64,000 nucleotides of DNA from Caldimonas brevitalea (GTDB taxonomy: Bacteria; Pseudomonadota; Gammaproteobacteria; Burkholderiales; Burkholderiaceae_C). Where the stretch lies: assembly GCF_001017435.1 (NCBI RefSeq), contig NZ_CP011371.1, positions 186,001 to 250,000 of the forward strand, read 5' to 3'. The translations under genes and the position numbers were made by a program. Shown here piece by piece: positions 49,549 through 56,547 of this stretch. How positions within the stretch are numbered: position 1 is the first letter of the stretch; each line of letters starts with the position of its first letter. Below the pieces are notes generated by a model that was not told the DNA's origin, did not search any database, and saw only the letters and a list, made by a program, of their open reading frames with translations.

Positions 49549-51090
49549 ATGCATCTCGACCCGAGTCCCGGCTGTGTCGACCTGCTGGTCGACCGCCATG
49601 TGCGTGCCGGCCTGGCCGGCCGGGTGGCGCTGATCGAGGGCGGTGCCAGCGGCCGGCGCACCGTGCGCTACGGCGAACTGCAGCGGCTGAGCGTGGCGGC
49701 CGCGCGGGAACTCGACATCCGCCTGGCCGGCAGCCGCCGCCAGCAGCGTGTGGCCCTGGTGGGGTCGGCCACACTGGAAACGGTGGTGTACTGGTTGGGC
49801 GCCATGCGGGCGGGCCATCTGCCCTTCTTGGTTCATCCCGATCTCCCGGCGTCGCAATACGACATGTTGTGGCGCGATTTCGACCCGCGGCTGGTGCTTG
49901 CCGACCGCACCTCTCGGGTCGCGGCCGCCGAGCCGATGACCCCGGTGGAGCAGTTGGCGGACGGCGCGCAACCGACCTCCCCCCACTTGCCGGTGAGCGA
50001 CCTCGCGGCCAGCTTCGACCTGCGCCCGGCTTTGGTGTTGGCAACGTCGGGCTCGACCGGGCGGCTCAAGCTGTGTGTCCATGCCCACCGCTCGTTCTGG
50101 GAGTTCGAGCGCACGGTGACACGCCGGATGTGGGGCATCACCCGAGAAGATCGGGTGCTGGCGAGCATCGGCCCGTTTTTCTCGTTCGGCCTGCAAGGTC
50201 TGCATGCGCCGCTCAGTGTTGGCGCCACCGCGGTGATGGTGCCCCAGTGGCAGCAGCACACCGAATTTCTCGACGCCATCGAAGCCGAGGCCGTCAGCGT
50301 GTTCCTGGCGGTGCCGACGCTTTATCACCTGCTCACGGTACGCGCGCGGCGCCCCTATCGTTTCGACGCGCTGCGGCTCGCCATGTCGGCCGGCGAACGT
50401 TTGCCGCCGGTGGTGCGTCAGCGCTGGGAAGGCTGGTCGGGTACCCGCATGCTCGACTCGATCGGCGCCACCGAAACCTTCGCGCCCTATTTGTCCGAGA
50501 CCGTTTTCGGGCCGCCCGGCCTGCAGCCAGTGGACGGCTTCCGCTACACCGAGATGCCGCATGCGGCAAGTGAAGACGTACCTTCCGGCACCTTTGCGCT
50601 CGGACTGCGCGAAGGATGCTTGATGCTGGGCTACCTCGACGCCGACGTGCCGGGCTCGATCGCGTCGCCGCCCACGCTGTTCGAGACGGGGGACCTGTTC
50701 GTGCGCGACGCGGCCGGCCTACGCTTCGTTTCGCGCGACAGCGAGCGCATCAAGGTGGCCGGCCATTGGGTCAGCCCGCAGGAGCTCGAAGCCTTCCTGT
50801 TGACCGACAAGCGTGTGCTGAAAGCGGCCGCGGTGCCCATCACCACGCCCGAAGGTCTGACACGGCTGCGAGCCTATCTGGTCACGGCGGGGGGCTGCGA
50901 GGACACGACGGTGGCTCACGACCTGATGAAGCGCATGCAACAGGAGCTGCACCCCAAGGCCTTGCGCCCCGATCGGATCGAATTCGTGGCCGACATCGCG
51001 ACCACGCCGAGCGGCAAGCTCAAGCGGCAGGAACTGGTGCACCTGATGCGGCAGGCCCCGTCCTCATCCGGCGTGCTGCTGGCGGGCTAG
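49549..51090 (+). CDS. Aryl/benzoate-CoA-ligase-like adenylating enzyme
   Basis: A 513-residue soluble adenylate-forming ligase. The P-loop is LATSGSTGRLKLCVHAH (residues 164-180), followed by SIGPFFSFGLQGLHAPLSVG, MLDSIGATETFAPY, DLFVRDAAGLRFVSRDSERIK and the catalytic Lys in TPSGKLKRQEL. The pattern is closer to benzoate- and hydroxybenzoate-CoA ligases than to fatty acid ligases. It could activate the carboxylate of the aminohydroxybenzoate made by the griH/griI pair. The start is ATG 49549 (GTG 49546 also possible) after AGAGAGG. It is the last gene of the plus-strand run. Confidence 0.82.
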   Translation: MHLDPSPGCVDLLVDRHVRAGLAGRVALIEGGASGRRTVRYGELQRLSVAAARELDIRLAGSRRQQRVALVGSATLETVVYWLGAMRAGHLPFLVHPDLPASQYDMLWRDFDPRLVLADRTSRVAAAEPMTPVEQLADGAQPTSPHLPVSDLAASFDLRPALVLATSGSTGRLKLCVHAHRSFWEFERTVTRRMWGITREDRVLASIGPFFSFGLQGLHAPLSVGATAVMVPQWQQHTEFLDAIEAEAVSVFLAVPTLYHLLTVRARRPYRFDALRLAMSAGERLPPVVRQRWEGWSGTRMLDSIGATETFAPYLSETVFGPPGLQPVDGFRYTEMPHAASEDVPSGTFALGLREGCLMLGYLDADVPGSIASPPTLFETGDLFVRDAAGLRFVSRDSERIKVAGHWVSPQELEAFLLTDKRVLKAAAVPITTPEGLTRLRAYLVTAGGCEDTTVAHDLMKRMQQELHPKALRPDRIEFVADIATTPSGKLKRQELVHLMRQAPSSSGVLLAG

Positions 51091-51177
51091 GGCCCGGCCA
51101 GGCACCGACGCGAGCCCTCCCACCGTAAGAACAGGCCCTGAACCATGGCAAGAACCAACGGACCGCCGACAGTCTGG

Positions 51178-51915
51178 TCAGACATGGATCAGGCCCAGCG
51201 ACAACGCGCGGGCCACGGCCTGGCGTCGGTTGGAGGCGCTCAACTTCTGGATCACGTTGCGCAGATGGAAGTTCACGGTGGCTTCCGAGCAGCTGAGGAT
51301 CTGCGAGGTCTCCCAGGAGGTCTTGCCTGCCGCCGCCCAGCGCAGGCATTCGCGCTCGCGCTCGGTCAGGTTCACCACCGGCGCCTCGCTGCCCCCCGAC
51401 TCTTGCGTGCGGCACAAGGCCTCGTAGGCATAAGCGGCCAGCAGGTGCACCGAGGGGGTCACAGCGGACAACCAAGCTTCGGTCTTGGAGTCGACATGCG
51501 CATCGCAGGCGACCGACATCATCATCTTCTGGCCGCTGTTGATGCCACGCAGTGCGGAGGCCACGCCGGTGGCGACGCCGTAGGCGGACGACTCCTCGAA
51601 CAGGTGCCGCGTCTGGGTTTCCTGAAAACGCTCCCGGTGCCATACCAGTGGCACCGGGGAGCTGGCGCAGTGCCGTATGACAGGGTCGTGGTGCCACCAC
51701 TGCGCGCGGTGGTATCGCTCGATCCAGGCCTCGGGGTAGGTGGTGGTGATGAGGTGCTCGGGGTCGGAACCGACCGCTGGTGCGTGCACCAGGATCAAGA
51801 ACGAATCGAATCCCATCGCGCCGATGTAGCGTTGGCAAAGCTCCTTCACCTGGTCGGTGCTGCCCGCGGTCAACAGGTCGGGCAGTACCCGGAGGACCTG
51901 TTCCTGAGATTGCAT
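51178..51915 (-). CDS. luxR: LuxR-family quorum-sensing regulator
   Basis: A 245-residue LuxR-type receptor. The autoinducer-binding domain keeps Trp64, Tyr68, Asp77, Pro78 and Trp92, equivalent to TraR Trp57, Tyr61, Asp70, Pro71 and Trp85 with the same spacing. The C-terminal GerE helix-turn-helix is LTERERECLRWAAAGKTSWE and EATVNFHLRNVIQKL. A near-perfect SD (AGGAGG) precedes ATG 51915. It is convergent with the biosynthetic operon and divergent from the diiron oxidase gene. It is the likely partner of the luxI product and may control both flanks. Confidence 0.92.
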   Translation of the reverse strand: MQSQEQVLRVLPDLLTAGSTDQVKELCQRYIGAMGFDSFLILVHAPAVGSDPEHLITTTYPEAWIERYHRAQWWHHDPVIRHCASSPVPLVWHRERFQETQTRHLFEESSAYGVATGVASALRGINSGQKMMMSVACDAHVDSKTEAWLSAVTPSVHLLAAYAYEALCRTQESGGSEAPVVNLTERERECLRWAAAGKTSWETSQILSCSEATVNFHLRNVIQKLSASNRRQAVARALSLGLIHV

Positions 51916-51974
51916 TGCAAGCCTCCTGTGAGTGCAGATGCGCTCGTGTCTGTCGCTGGAGTCATGAGGAGACC

Positions 51975-51988
51975 GACAGGTCCCTGTC
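51975..51988. promoter_or_regulatory. Dyad between luxR and the diiron oxidase gene
   Basis: GACAGG-TC-CCTGTC is a perfect 14-base dyad 60 bases upstream of luxR. It has lux-box-like half-site letters, but with the halves in inverted order compared with the classical lux box. It is a candidate binding site for LuxR or another regulator. Confidence 0.35.
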
Positions 51989-52183
51989 AATTGATGAAGA
52001 TATCCGACCCTACTCCCGGCTTGCTACTGTCGGTCTTACGGGGATATGCGTCAAACGGCGGTAAAGGTTGCATGAAACGGCGTGGCACTGCAACACGCCG
52101 TAAAGGGGGGGTCTACCAGGCACGACGTTTTCATTTCTGCCGCCCGCAAGGGCCCGATCTTTGATCCTCACCCGGAGTCATCC

Positions 52184-52891
52184 ATGAACCTGCAAATCGA
52201 AACCCTCGAAGCGACCAAGCTCGCATTGATCGAGCGGACACGCAAACATTCCTTTCTTGCACGCTGCCGAGCCGGCACCGTGACGCTGGACGAACTGAAG
52301 CTGATGCTGGTCCAGCAGGGCCTCTACAGCACCTACTTCACGCGCTACCTCTGCGCGATGATGGCCAATCTGCCCAGCAACCAGGAGGTGCTGGCGCTGG
52401 CGGAAAACCTGTTCGAGGAGCTCGGGCTGGCGCCTGACAGCCCGCGTCCGCACTATTTGATCTATCGCGACATGCTCGAGCACTTCGGCCTCACGCTCGA
52501 GAGAGCGCGTCCCTTGCCGGGCACACGCCAGCTGATCGACGCGATGTTCGCCAACTGCCGCGACCCCAACCCGGCCCGCGGCCTGGGGGCCCTGTGCCTT
52601 GGCGCCGAGGCCCTGGTGCCAGCGGTTTATTCGGACATCCTTGCGGGCTTCTCGGCGTGCGGTGCCCAACCGGAAGAACTGGAGTTCTTCCGCATCCATG
52701 TCGAGTGCGACGACGGCCATGCCGAGACCATCCGCGACATCATGGTGCAGCTCGCCGCCGGCGACAATGACCAGATCGACCAGATGCTCGAAGCTGGACG
52801 TCATCTGGTCGACGCCCGGCTCGCCTTCTTCAGCTCGATCGAGACCGCCCACCACCTGGCTTGGGTGGCGGCAGAGCCTGAGGCGGCATGA
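52184..52891 (+). CDS. Heme-oxygenase-like diiron oxidase (CADD/PqqC fold)
   Basis: A 235-residue all-helical protein of the HDO (iron-containing redox enzyme) family. The six metal ligands can be assigned: Glu78 or Glu79, His90, Glu142 (CLGAEALVPAVY), and His172, Asp176, His179 in FFRIHVECDDGHAETI. The last trio has the same spacing as His174/Asp178/His181 of Chlamydia CADD, and Glu142 has the same number. HDO enzymes include N-oxygenases (SznF, RohS) and CADD, a p-aminobenzoate synthase. Here the likely substrate is the aminohydroxybenzoate or its derivative. It is divergent from luxR. A CGGCGTG/CACGCCG hairpin (52078-52100) lies in its leader. Confidence 0.83.
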   Translation: MNLQIETLEATKLALIERTRKHSFLARCRAGTVTLDELKLMLVQQGLYSTYFTRYLCAMMANLPSNQEVLALAENLFEELGLAPDSPRPHYLIYRDMLEHFGLTLERARPLPGTRQLIDAMFANCRDPNPARGLGALCLGAEALVPAVYSDILAGFSACGAQPEELEFFRIHVECDDGHAETIRDIMVQLAAGDNDQIDQMLEAGRHLVDARLAFFSSIETAHHLAWVAAEPEAA

Positions 52892-52897
52892 AGGTGA

Positions 52898-53083
52898 GTC
52901 AATGAGCGTCGCACGGCCGCCCGAAGACGCTCGCACCGGAGTGCGCAGCACGGAGGTTGGTCAATCAGCGTCGCACGGCCGCCCGAAGACGCTCGCACCG
53001 GAGTGCGCAGCACGGAGGTTGGTCAATCAGCGTCGCACGGCCGCCCGAAGACGCTCGCACCGGAGTGCGCAGCACGGAGGTTG
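52898..53083 (+). repeat. Three tandem 62 bp direct repeats
   Basis: Three head-to-tail copies with a 62-base period start at 52898, 52960 and 53022. The copies are identical except for a few bases at the outer edges. Each holds two possible hairpins, CGCAC-CGGA-GTGCG and AGCGTC...GACGCT, and a GGAGGTTGGTC that looks like a ribosome-binding site. As 62 is not a multiple of 3, a reading frame through them changes frame each copy. The repeat fills the gap between the diiron oxidase stop and the class II aldolase start. Confidence 0.95.
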
Positions 53084-53087
53084 GTCC

Positions 53088-53183
53088 ATGACTGTGCAGC
53101 AATCACCAAGGGCGGCTTGCCCGCCTTGCAACCGGACCGCCCTGATGGCGGGCCCGAGGGAATGCCGATGGCAGACACACTGA
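53088..53183 (+). CDS. Possible 31-residue small protein
   Basis: ATG 53088 lies 8 bases after GGAGG at the end of the third 62 bp repeat. It opens a 31-codon frame: MTVQQSPRAACPPCNRTALM, then AGPRECRWQTH. It has a CPPC motif and overlaps the start of the aldolase-family gene. It may be a leader peptide coupling translation to that gene. Evidence is limited to the start signal and position. Confidence 0.25.
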   Translation: MTVQQSPRAACPPCNRTALMAGPRECRWQTH

Positions 53184-53962
53184 CGATGCAAAAAGACGAA
53201 CTGATCGAACGGGCCAAAGCGCAGATGCAGCAGCATCTGACAGCGCCGACGTGGTCGCTGCGGGAGAAAGTGGCGCTCACCTGTCGCATCCTGTTCGCGC
53301 AAGGCCACGACTCCGGGTTGGCCGGGCAGATCACCGCCCGCGCCGAGGTGCCCGGTCACTACTACACACAGCGACTCGGGCTGGGCTTCGACGAGATCAC
53401 CGCGTCCAATCTGCTGCTGGTCGACGAAGACCTGCAGGTGCTCGAAGGCGACGGCATGGCCAACCCGGCCAACCGCTTCCACAGCTGGATCTACCGTGCA
53501 CGGCCGGACGTGCGGTGTATCGTCCACACCCACCCGCTGCACATCAGTGCGTTGTCGATGCTCGAGAGGCCCCTGCAGGTGTCGCACATGGACACCTGCG
53601 TGCTGTTCGACGACATCGCCTTCCTCGCGCGTTGGCCGGGGGTGCCGGTGGGCAACAGCGAAGGCGAGATCATCTCGGGCGTGCTGGGCGACAAACGTGC
53701 GGCCTTGCTGGCCCACCATGGCCTGGTGGTGGCCTGCACCTCGGTCGAAGAAGCCTGTTTGCTCGCAATTCAATGTGAACGTGCTGCTCGCCTGCAGTTG
53801 CTGGCCGAGGCCGCCGGCACGGTGCAGCCCCTCGACCCGGAGCTGGCGCGCGAGGCGCACGACTGGGTGCTCCAGGAGAAACGCTCGCAGGCCGGCTTTG
53901 CCTACCATGCACGCCGCATCCTGCGCGAAACACCGGGTGGTGTCGAACATCCGCTGTCCTAG
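53168..53962 (+). CDS. Class II aldolase/adducin-family protein
   Basis: A 264-residue protein of the zinc-dependent class II aldolase/adducin fold. The metal site is visible as IVHTHPLHISALSML (three His) with a later His in ALLAHHGLVVA. The acidic SWIYRARPDV region and a typical N-terminal helix (REKVALTCRILFAQGHDSG) are present. The family includes sugar-phosphate aldolases, aromatic-acid decarboxylases and CloR-like oxygenases, so here it may act on an aromatic intermediate. ATG 53168 has GAGGGA 7 bases upstream; ATG 53162 is an alternative. It is probably cotranscribed with the diiron oxidase across the repeats. Confidence 0.8.
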   Translation: MADTLTMQKDELIERAKAQMQQHLTAPTWSLREKVALTCRILFAQGHDSGLAGQITARAEVPGHYYTQRLGLGFDEITASNLLLVDEDLQVLEGDGMANPANRFHSWIYRARPDVRCIVHTHPLHISALSMLERPLQVSHMDTCVLFDDIAFLARWPGVPVGNSEGEIISGVLGDKRAALLAHHGLVVACTSVEEACLLAIQCERAARLQLLAEAAGTVQPLDPELAREAHDWVLQEKRSQAGFAYHARRILRETPGGVEHPLS

Positions 53963-53988
53963 GATATGCGCCGGTGACGCAGCGGCAC

Positions 53989-54021
53989 ACGTGTGTGCGC
54001 GATGACATCGCGCACACACGT
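53989..54021. repeat. 33 bp perfect palindrome
   Basis: ACGTGTGTGCGCGATG and its exact reverse complement flank a single central A. It lies 26 bases after the aldolase-family stop. No T-run follows. It could be a transcription stop acting as a long hairpin, or a protein binding site. Confidence 0.85.
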
Positions 54022-54137
54022 CTCGCCCGGGTACCAGCCTTGCTCAAGGTTGCAAGCGCGCCTTGCATGGGTCACGTCGGGCACGATCGAGACAAGTGGG
54101 TGCGCAACGTGAACCCCTTGATCGAGGAGAGACAGGC

Positions 54138-55250
54138 ATGCGGGTGCACCGCGTTGTAGAGAGGCTCGAGGCGCTGGTGGCGCACACGGCCATGCGCTTG
54201 CCGGCGTCGCTGCTGTCGCGCCTGGCCGGCGAACCGGTGGTGGTGGACGGGCAGGCGCTCAACCCCCAGGTGCAGCTGATGTTGAAGCTGCGCACGCTGG
54301 GGGGCAAGAAGCCGTGGAGCGAGTTGTCGGTGGACAAGGCCCGGCGGCAATTCGAAGGCGAGGGCAACATGCTGGCACCGCGGCCTTCGCAGCCGGTGTC
54401 GTCATCCGATCTGCAGCTCGACACGGCGACCGGGCCGATGCGGGTGCGGCGGTACCGCCCGGCGACCTTGTCCGGGTCGGCACCCGCCCCGACGCTGGTG
54501 TACTACCACGGCGGCGGTTTTGTGCTGGGCTCGCTCGACTCTTATGACGGTGTGTGCCGATGCCTGGCCGCGGCAGCGCCGGTGCAGGTGCTCTCGGTGG
54601 ACTACCGGCTGGCGCCTGAACATCGTTTTCCGGCGGCCGTCGACGATTCGGTGGCCGCGCTGCGCGCCATTGCCGAGCAGGCGGCGGCACTGGGCGTCGA
54701 TCCGCAGCGCCTGGCCGTCGGCGGCGACAGTGCCGGGGCCAACCTTGCCACGGTGGTGGCGCTTGACACGCGGGGCGATGCGGTGCGGCCGAGCTTCCAG
54801 CTGCTGTGCTACCCCGTGGTGGACAACCAGATGCATTCGCCGTCGATCCTGCGCTACGCCCAGGGGTTCTTCCTGGAGCGACCGTCGATGGACTGGTGCA
54901 TCGACCACTACGCGCCGCGCGCCCAGCGCGGGGACAACCGCATGTCCCCGCTGCACGACGACTTGCGCGGCTCACCGCCGGCGTTCATCCAGATCGCTGG
55001 CTTCGATCCTTTGCGCGACGAGGGCGAGGCCTATGCCGCCAAGCTGCAGCAATCCGGGACGCCGGCGACGCTGCGCTGCTACCCGGGGCTGATCCATGGT
55101 TTTCTGAACCTCGCCGGTGGGGTGGACGAGGCGCGTGAGGCTTTCGAGGAGGCGGTGGAGGCGCTGCGGGTGGGGCTGAGCGCCGCGGCGTTCGCGGCCT
55201 CCACACCTGCGCCGTCGGATGTAAGGGCGGTTGCCTCGTCTCGCCGCTGA
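54138..55250 (+). CDS. Alpha/beta hydrolase, HSL (hormone-sensitive lipase) family
   Basis: A 370-residue carboxylesterase/lipase. The oxyanion-hole motif is YYHGGGFVLGS, the nucleophile elbow AVGGDSAGANLA, and the remaining triad residues lie in IAGFDPLRDEGEAY (Asp) and PGLIHGFLNLAG (His). No signal peptide is seen; the first 90 residues form a helical cap. It could cleave or tailor an ester or amide in the cluster, or be unrelated. A GAGGAGAGA site precedes ATG 54138. It is separated from the aldolase-family gene by the 33 bp palindrome. Confidence 0.87.
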   Translation: MRVHRVVERLEALVAHTAMRLPASLLSRLAGEPVVVDGQALNPQVQLMLKLRTLGGKKPWSELSVDKARRQFEGEGNMLAPRPSQPVSSSDLQLDTATGPMRVRRYRPATLSGSAPAPTLVYYHGGGFVLGSLDSYDGVCRCLAAAAPVQVLSVDYRLAPEHRFPAAVDDSVAALRAIAEQAAALGVDPQRLAVGGDSAGANLATVVALDTRGDAVRPSFQLLCYPVVDNQMHSPSILRYAQGFFLERPSMDWCIDHYAPRAQRGDNRMSPLHDDLRGSPPAFIQIAGFDPLRDEGEAYAAKLQQSGTPATLRCYPGLIHGFLNLAGGVDEAREAFEEAVEALRVGLSAAAFAASTPAPSDVRAVASSRR

Positions 55251-55311
55251 GGCATGCGCCTTGCGCTTCGTGCGTTGGGGGCGACGGGGCCCTCCCCGCA
55301 TGGCGGCAAGT

Positions 55312-56547
55312 TCAGGCCTGCGTGGCCGGGCTGCCCTCGCGCATGCTCCCGCTGACCAGGTCGAAGCGGAACAAACGGCATTCGATCGGCCCGTTCCACA
55401 TCGGCACCCGCCGGCTTTCCTTCAGGCGCATCTTCGACGGCAGCTTCATGTCGGGGCTCAACACCCAGGCGGTCCAGCCACCGAAGTGGCGTTTCCAGTG
55501 CGACGCGAGGCGGGGGAAAAAATCGTCCGGCGCGCCGGTCTGTTCGCGTCCGCGGTCGACGCTGCCGCGTGCCTCGATGCGCTCGCCATAGGGCGGGTTG
55601 ACCATCATCGTGCGTGCCAGCCCGTCCGGCAGCCGCGGCGCCGGGCGCTCGAGCGCATCGCCGCCGTGGAATTCGATCGCATGCGCGACCCCGGCGCGCT
55701 CGGCATTGCGGCGCGCGAAATCGACCATGCGGAAGGCCACGTCGCTTGCGTGGACCGGTACCGTCGGGGCGTGGACCCGGGCCTGCGCCTGCTGCTTGAG
55801 CGACTGCCACTGGGCGCGTGCGTCGGGCCCGGCGAACGGCGCGAGCGACTCGAATGCGAAGCGGCGCTTCAGGCCGGGGGCGATGCCACAGGCGATCTGC
55901 GCGGCTTCGATGGCGATCGTGCCCGAGCCGCAGCAGGGGTCGAGCAGCGCGCCGCCGGCGTCGGGGCCGCCTTGCCAGCCGGCGGCCGCCAGCATCGCGG
56001 CTCCCAGCGTCTCCTTCAGGGGCGCCTCGCCCTTGTCCTCGCGCCAGCCGCGCTTGAAGAGCGGCTCGCCGGAGGTGTCGGCATACAGGGTGGCATGGGT
56101 CTCGGTCAGGTGCAGCATGACGCGCAGCTGCGGCCGCTGCGTGTCGACATTGGGTCGGTCGCCGCTTTCCTCGCGCAGCACGTCGCACAGCGCGTCCTTG
56201 ATGCGCAGCGCCGCGAAGTTCAGGCTGCGCAATGGCGAGCGCTGCGCGGTGACGTCGATCTTGAAGGTCTGGCGCGGCGTGATCCAGGCCTGCCACGGCA
56301 CTTGCCGCGCCAGCGCGTAGAGGTCGTCCTCGAGGCGGTAGGGGCCGTGGGCCACCCGCACCAGCACGCGCTGCGCGAGGCGGCTTTCGAGGTTGAGGCG
56401 CATCACCGCGGCGGCGTCGCCTTGCATCGCGATGCCGCCGCGCTCCAGCGTGCCCGAGGTCTCGGGCCCGAGCACCGCCATCACCTCATCGGCCAGCAGG
56501 GCCTCGACACCGCCGGCACACGGCAGGAACAACTCGAAGGGTTTCAC
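55312..56547 (-). CDS. rlmL: THUMP-domain rRNA guanine-N2 methyltransferase (RlmL-like)
   Basis: A 411-residue SAM-dependent RNA methyltransferase. The N-terminal THUMP/ferredoxin-like region covers about residues 1-160 (FELFLPCAGGVEALLADEV). The Rossmann methyltransferase part has LLDPCCGSGTIAIEAAQIA and the catalytic NPPY in MMVNPPYGERIEA. E. coli RlmL is a longer fusion (RlmKL); this is the single-activity form. Its start overlaps the rpoN stop by ATGA, so it is coupled to sigma-54 production. Confidence 0.88.
   Translation of the reverse strand: MKPFELFLPCAGGVEALLADEVMAVLGPETSGTLERGGIAMQGDAAAVMRLNLESRLAQRVLVRVAHGPYRLEDDLYALARQVPWQAWITPRQTFKIDVTAQRSPLRSLNFAALRIKDALCDVLREESGDRPNVDTQRPQLRVMLHLTETHATLYADTSGEPLFKRGWREDKGEAPLKETLGAAMLAAAGWQGGPDAGGALLDPCCGSGTIAIEAAQIACGIAPGLKRRFAFESLAPFAGPDARAQWQSLKQQAQARVHAPTVPVHASDVAFRMVDFARRNAERAGVAHAIEFHGGDALERPAPRLPDGLARTMMVNPPYGERIEARGSVDRGREQTGAPDDFFPRLASHWKRHFGGWTAWVLSPDMKLPSKMRLKESRRVPMWNGPIECRLFRFDLVSGSMREGSPATQA

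Noticed and set aside
52898..53083. Tandem repeats as a CRISPR array
   Set aside because: The copies are contiguous without unique spacers and no cas gene is present.
52902..53183. A 93-codon frame running through the three 62 bp repeats
   Set aside because: The period is not a multiple of 3, so each copy is read in a different frame, which is not expected of a repeat selected for coding. Only the 31-codon end is kept as a weak candidate.
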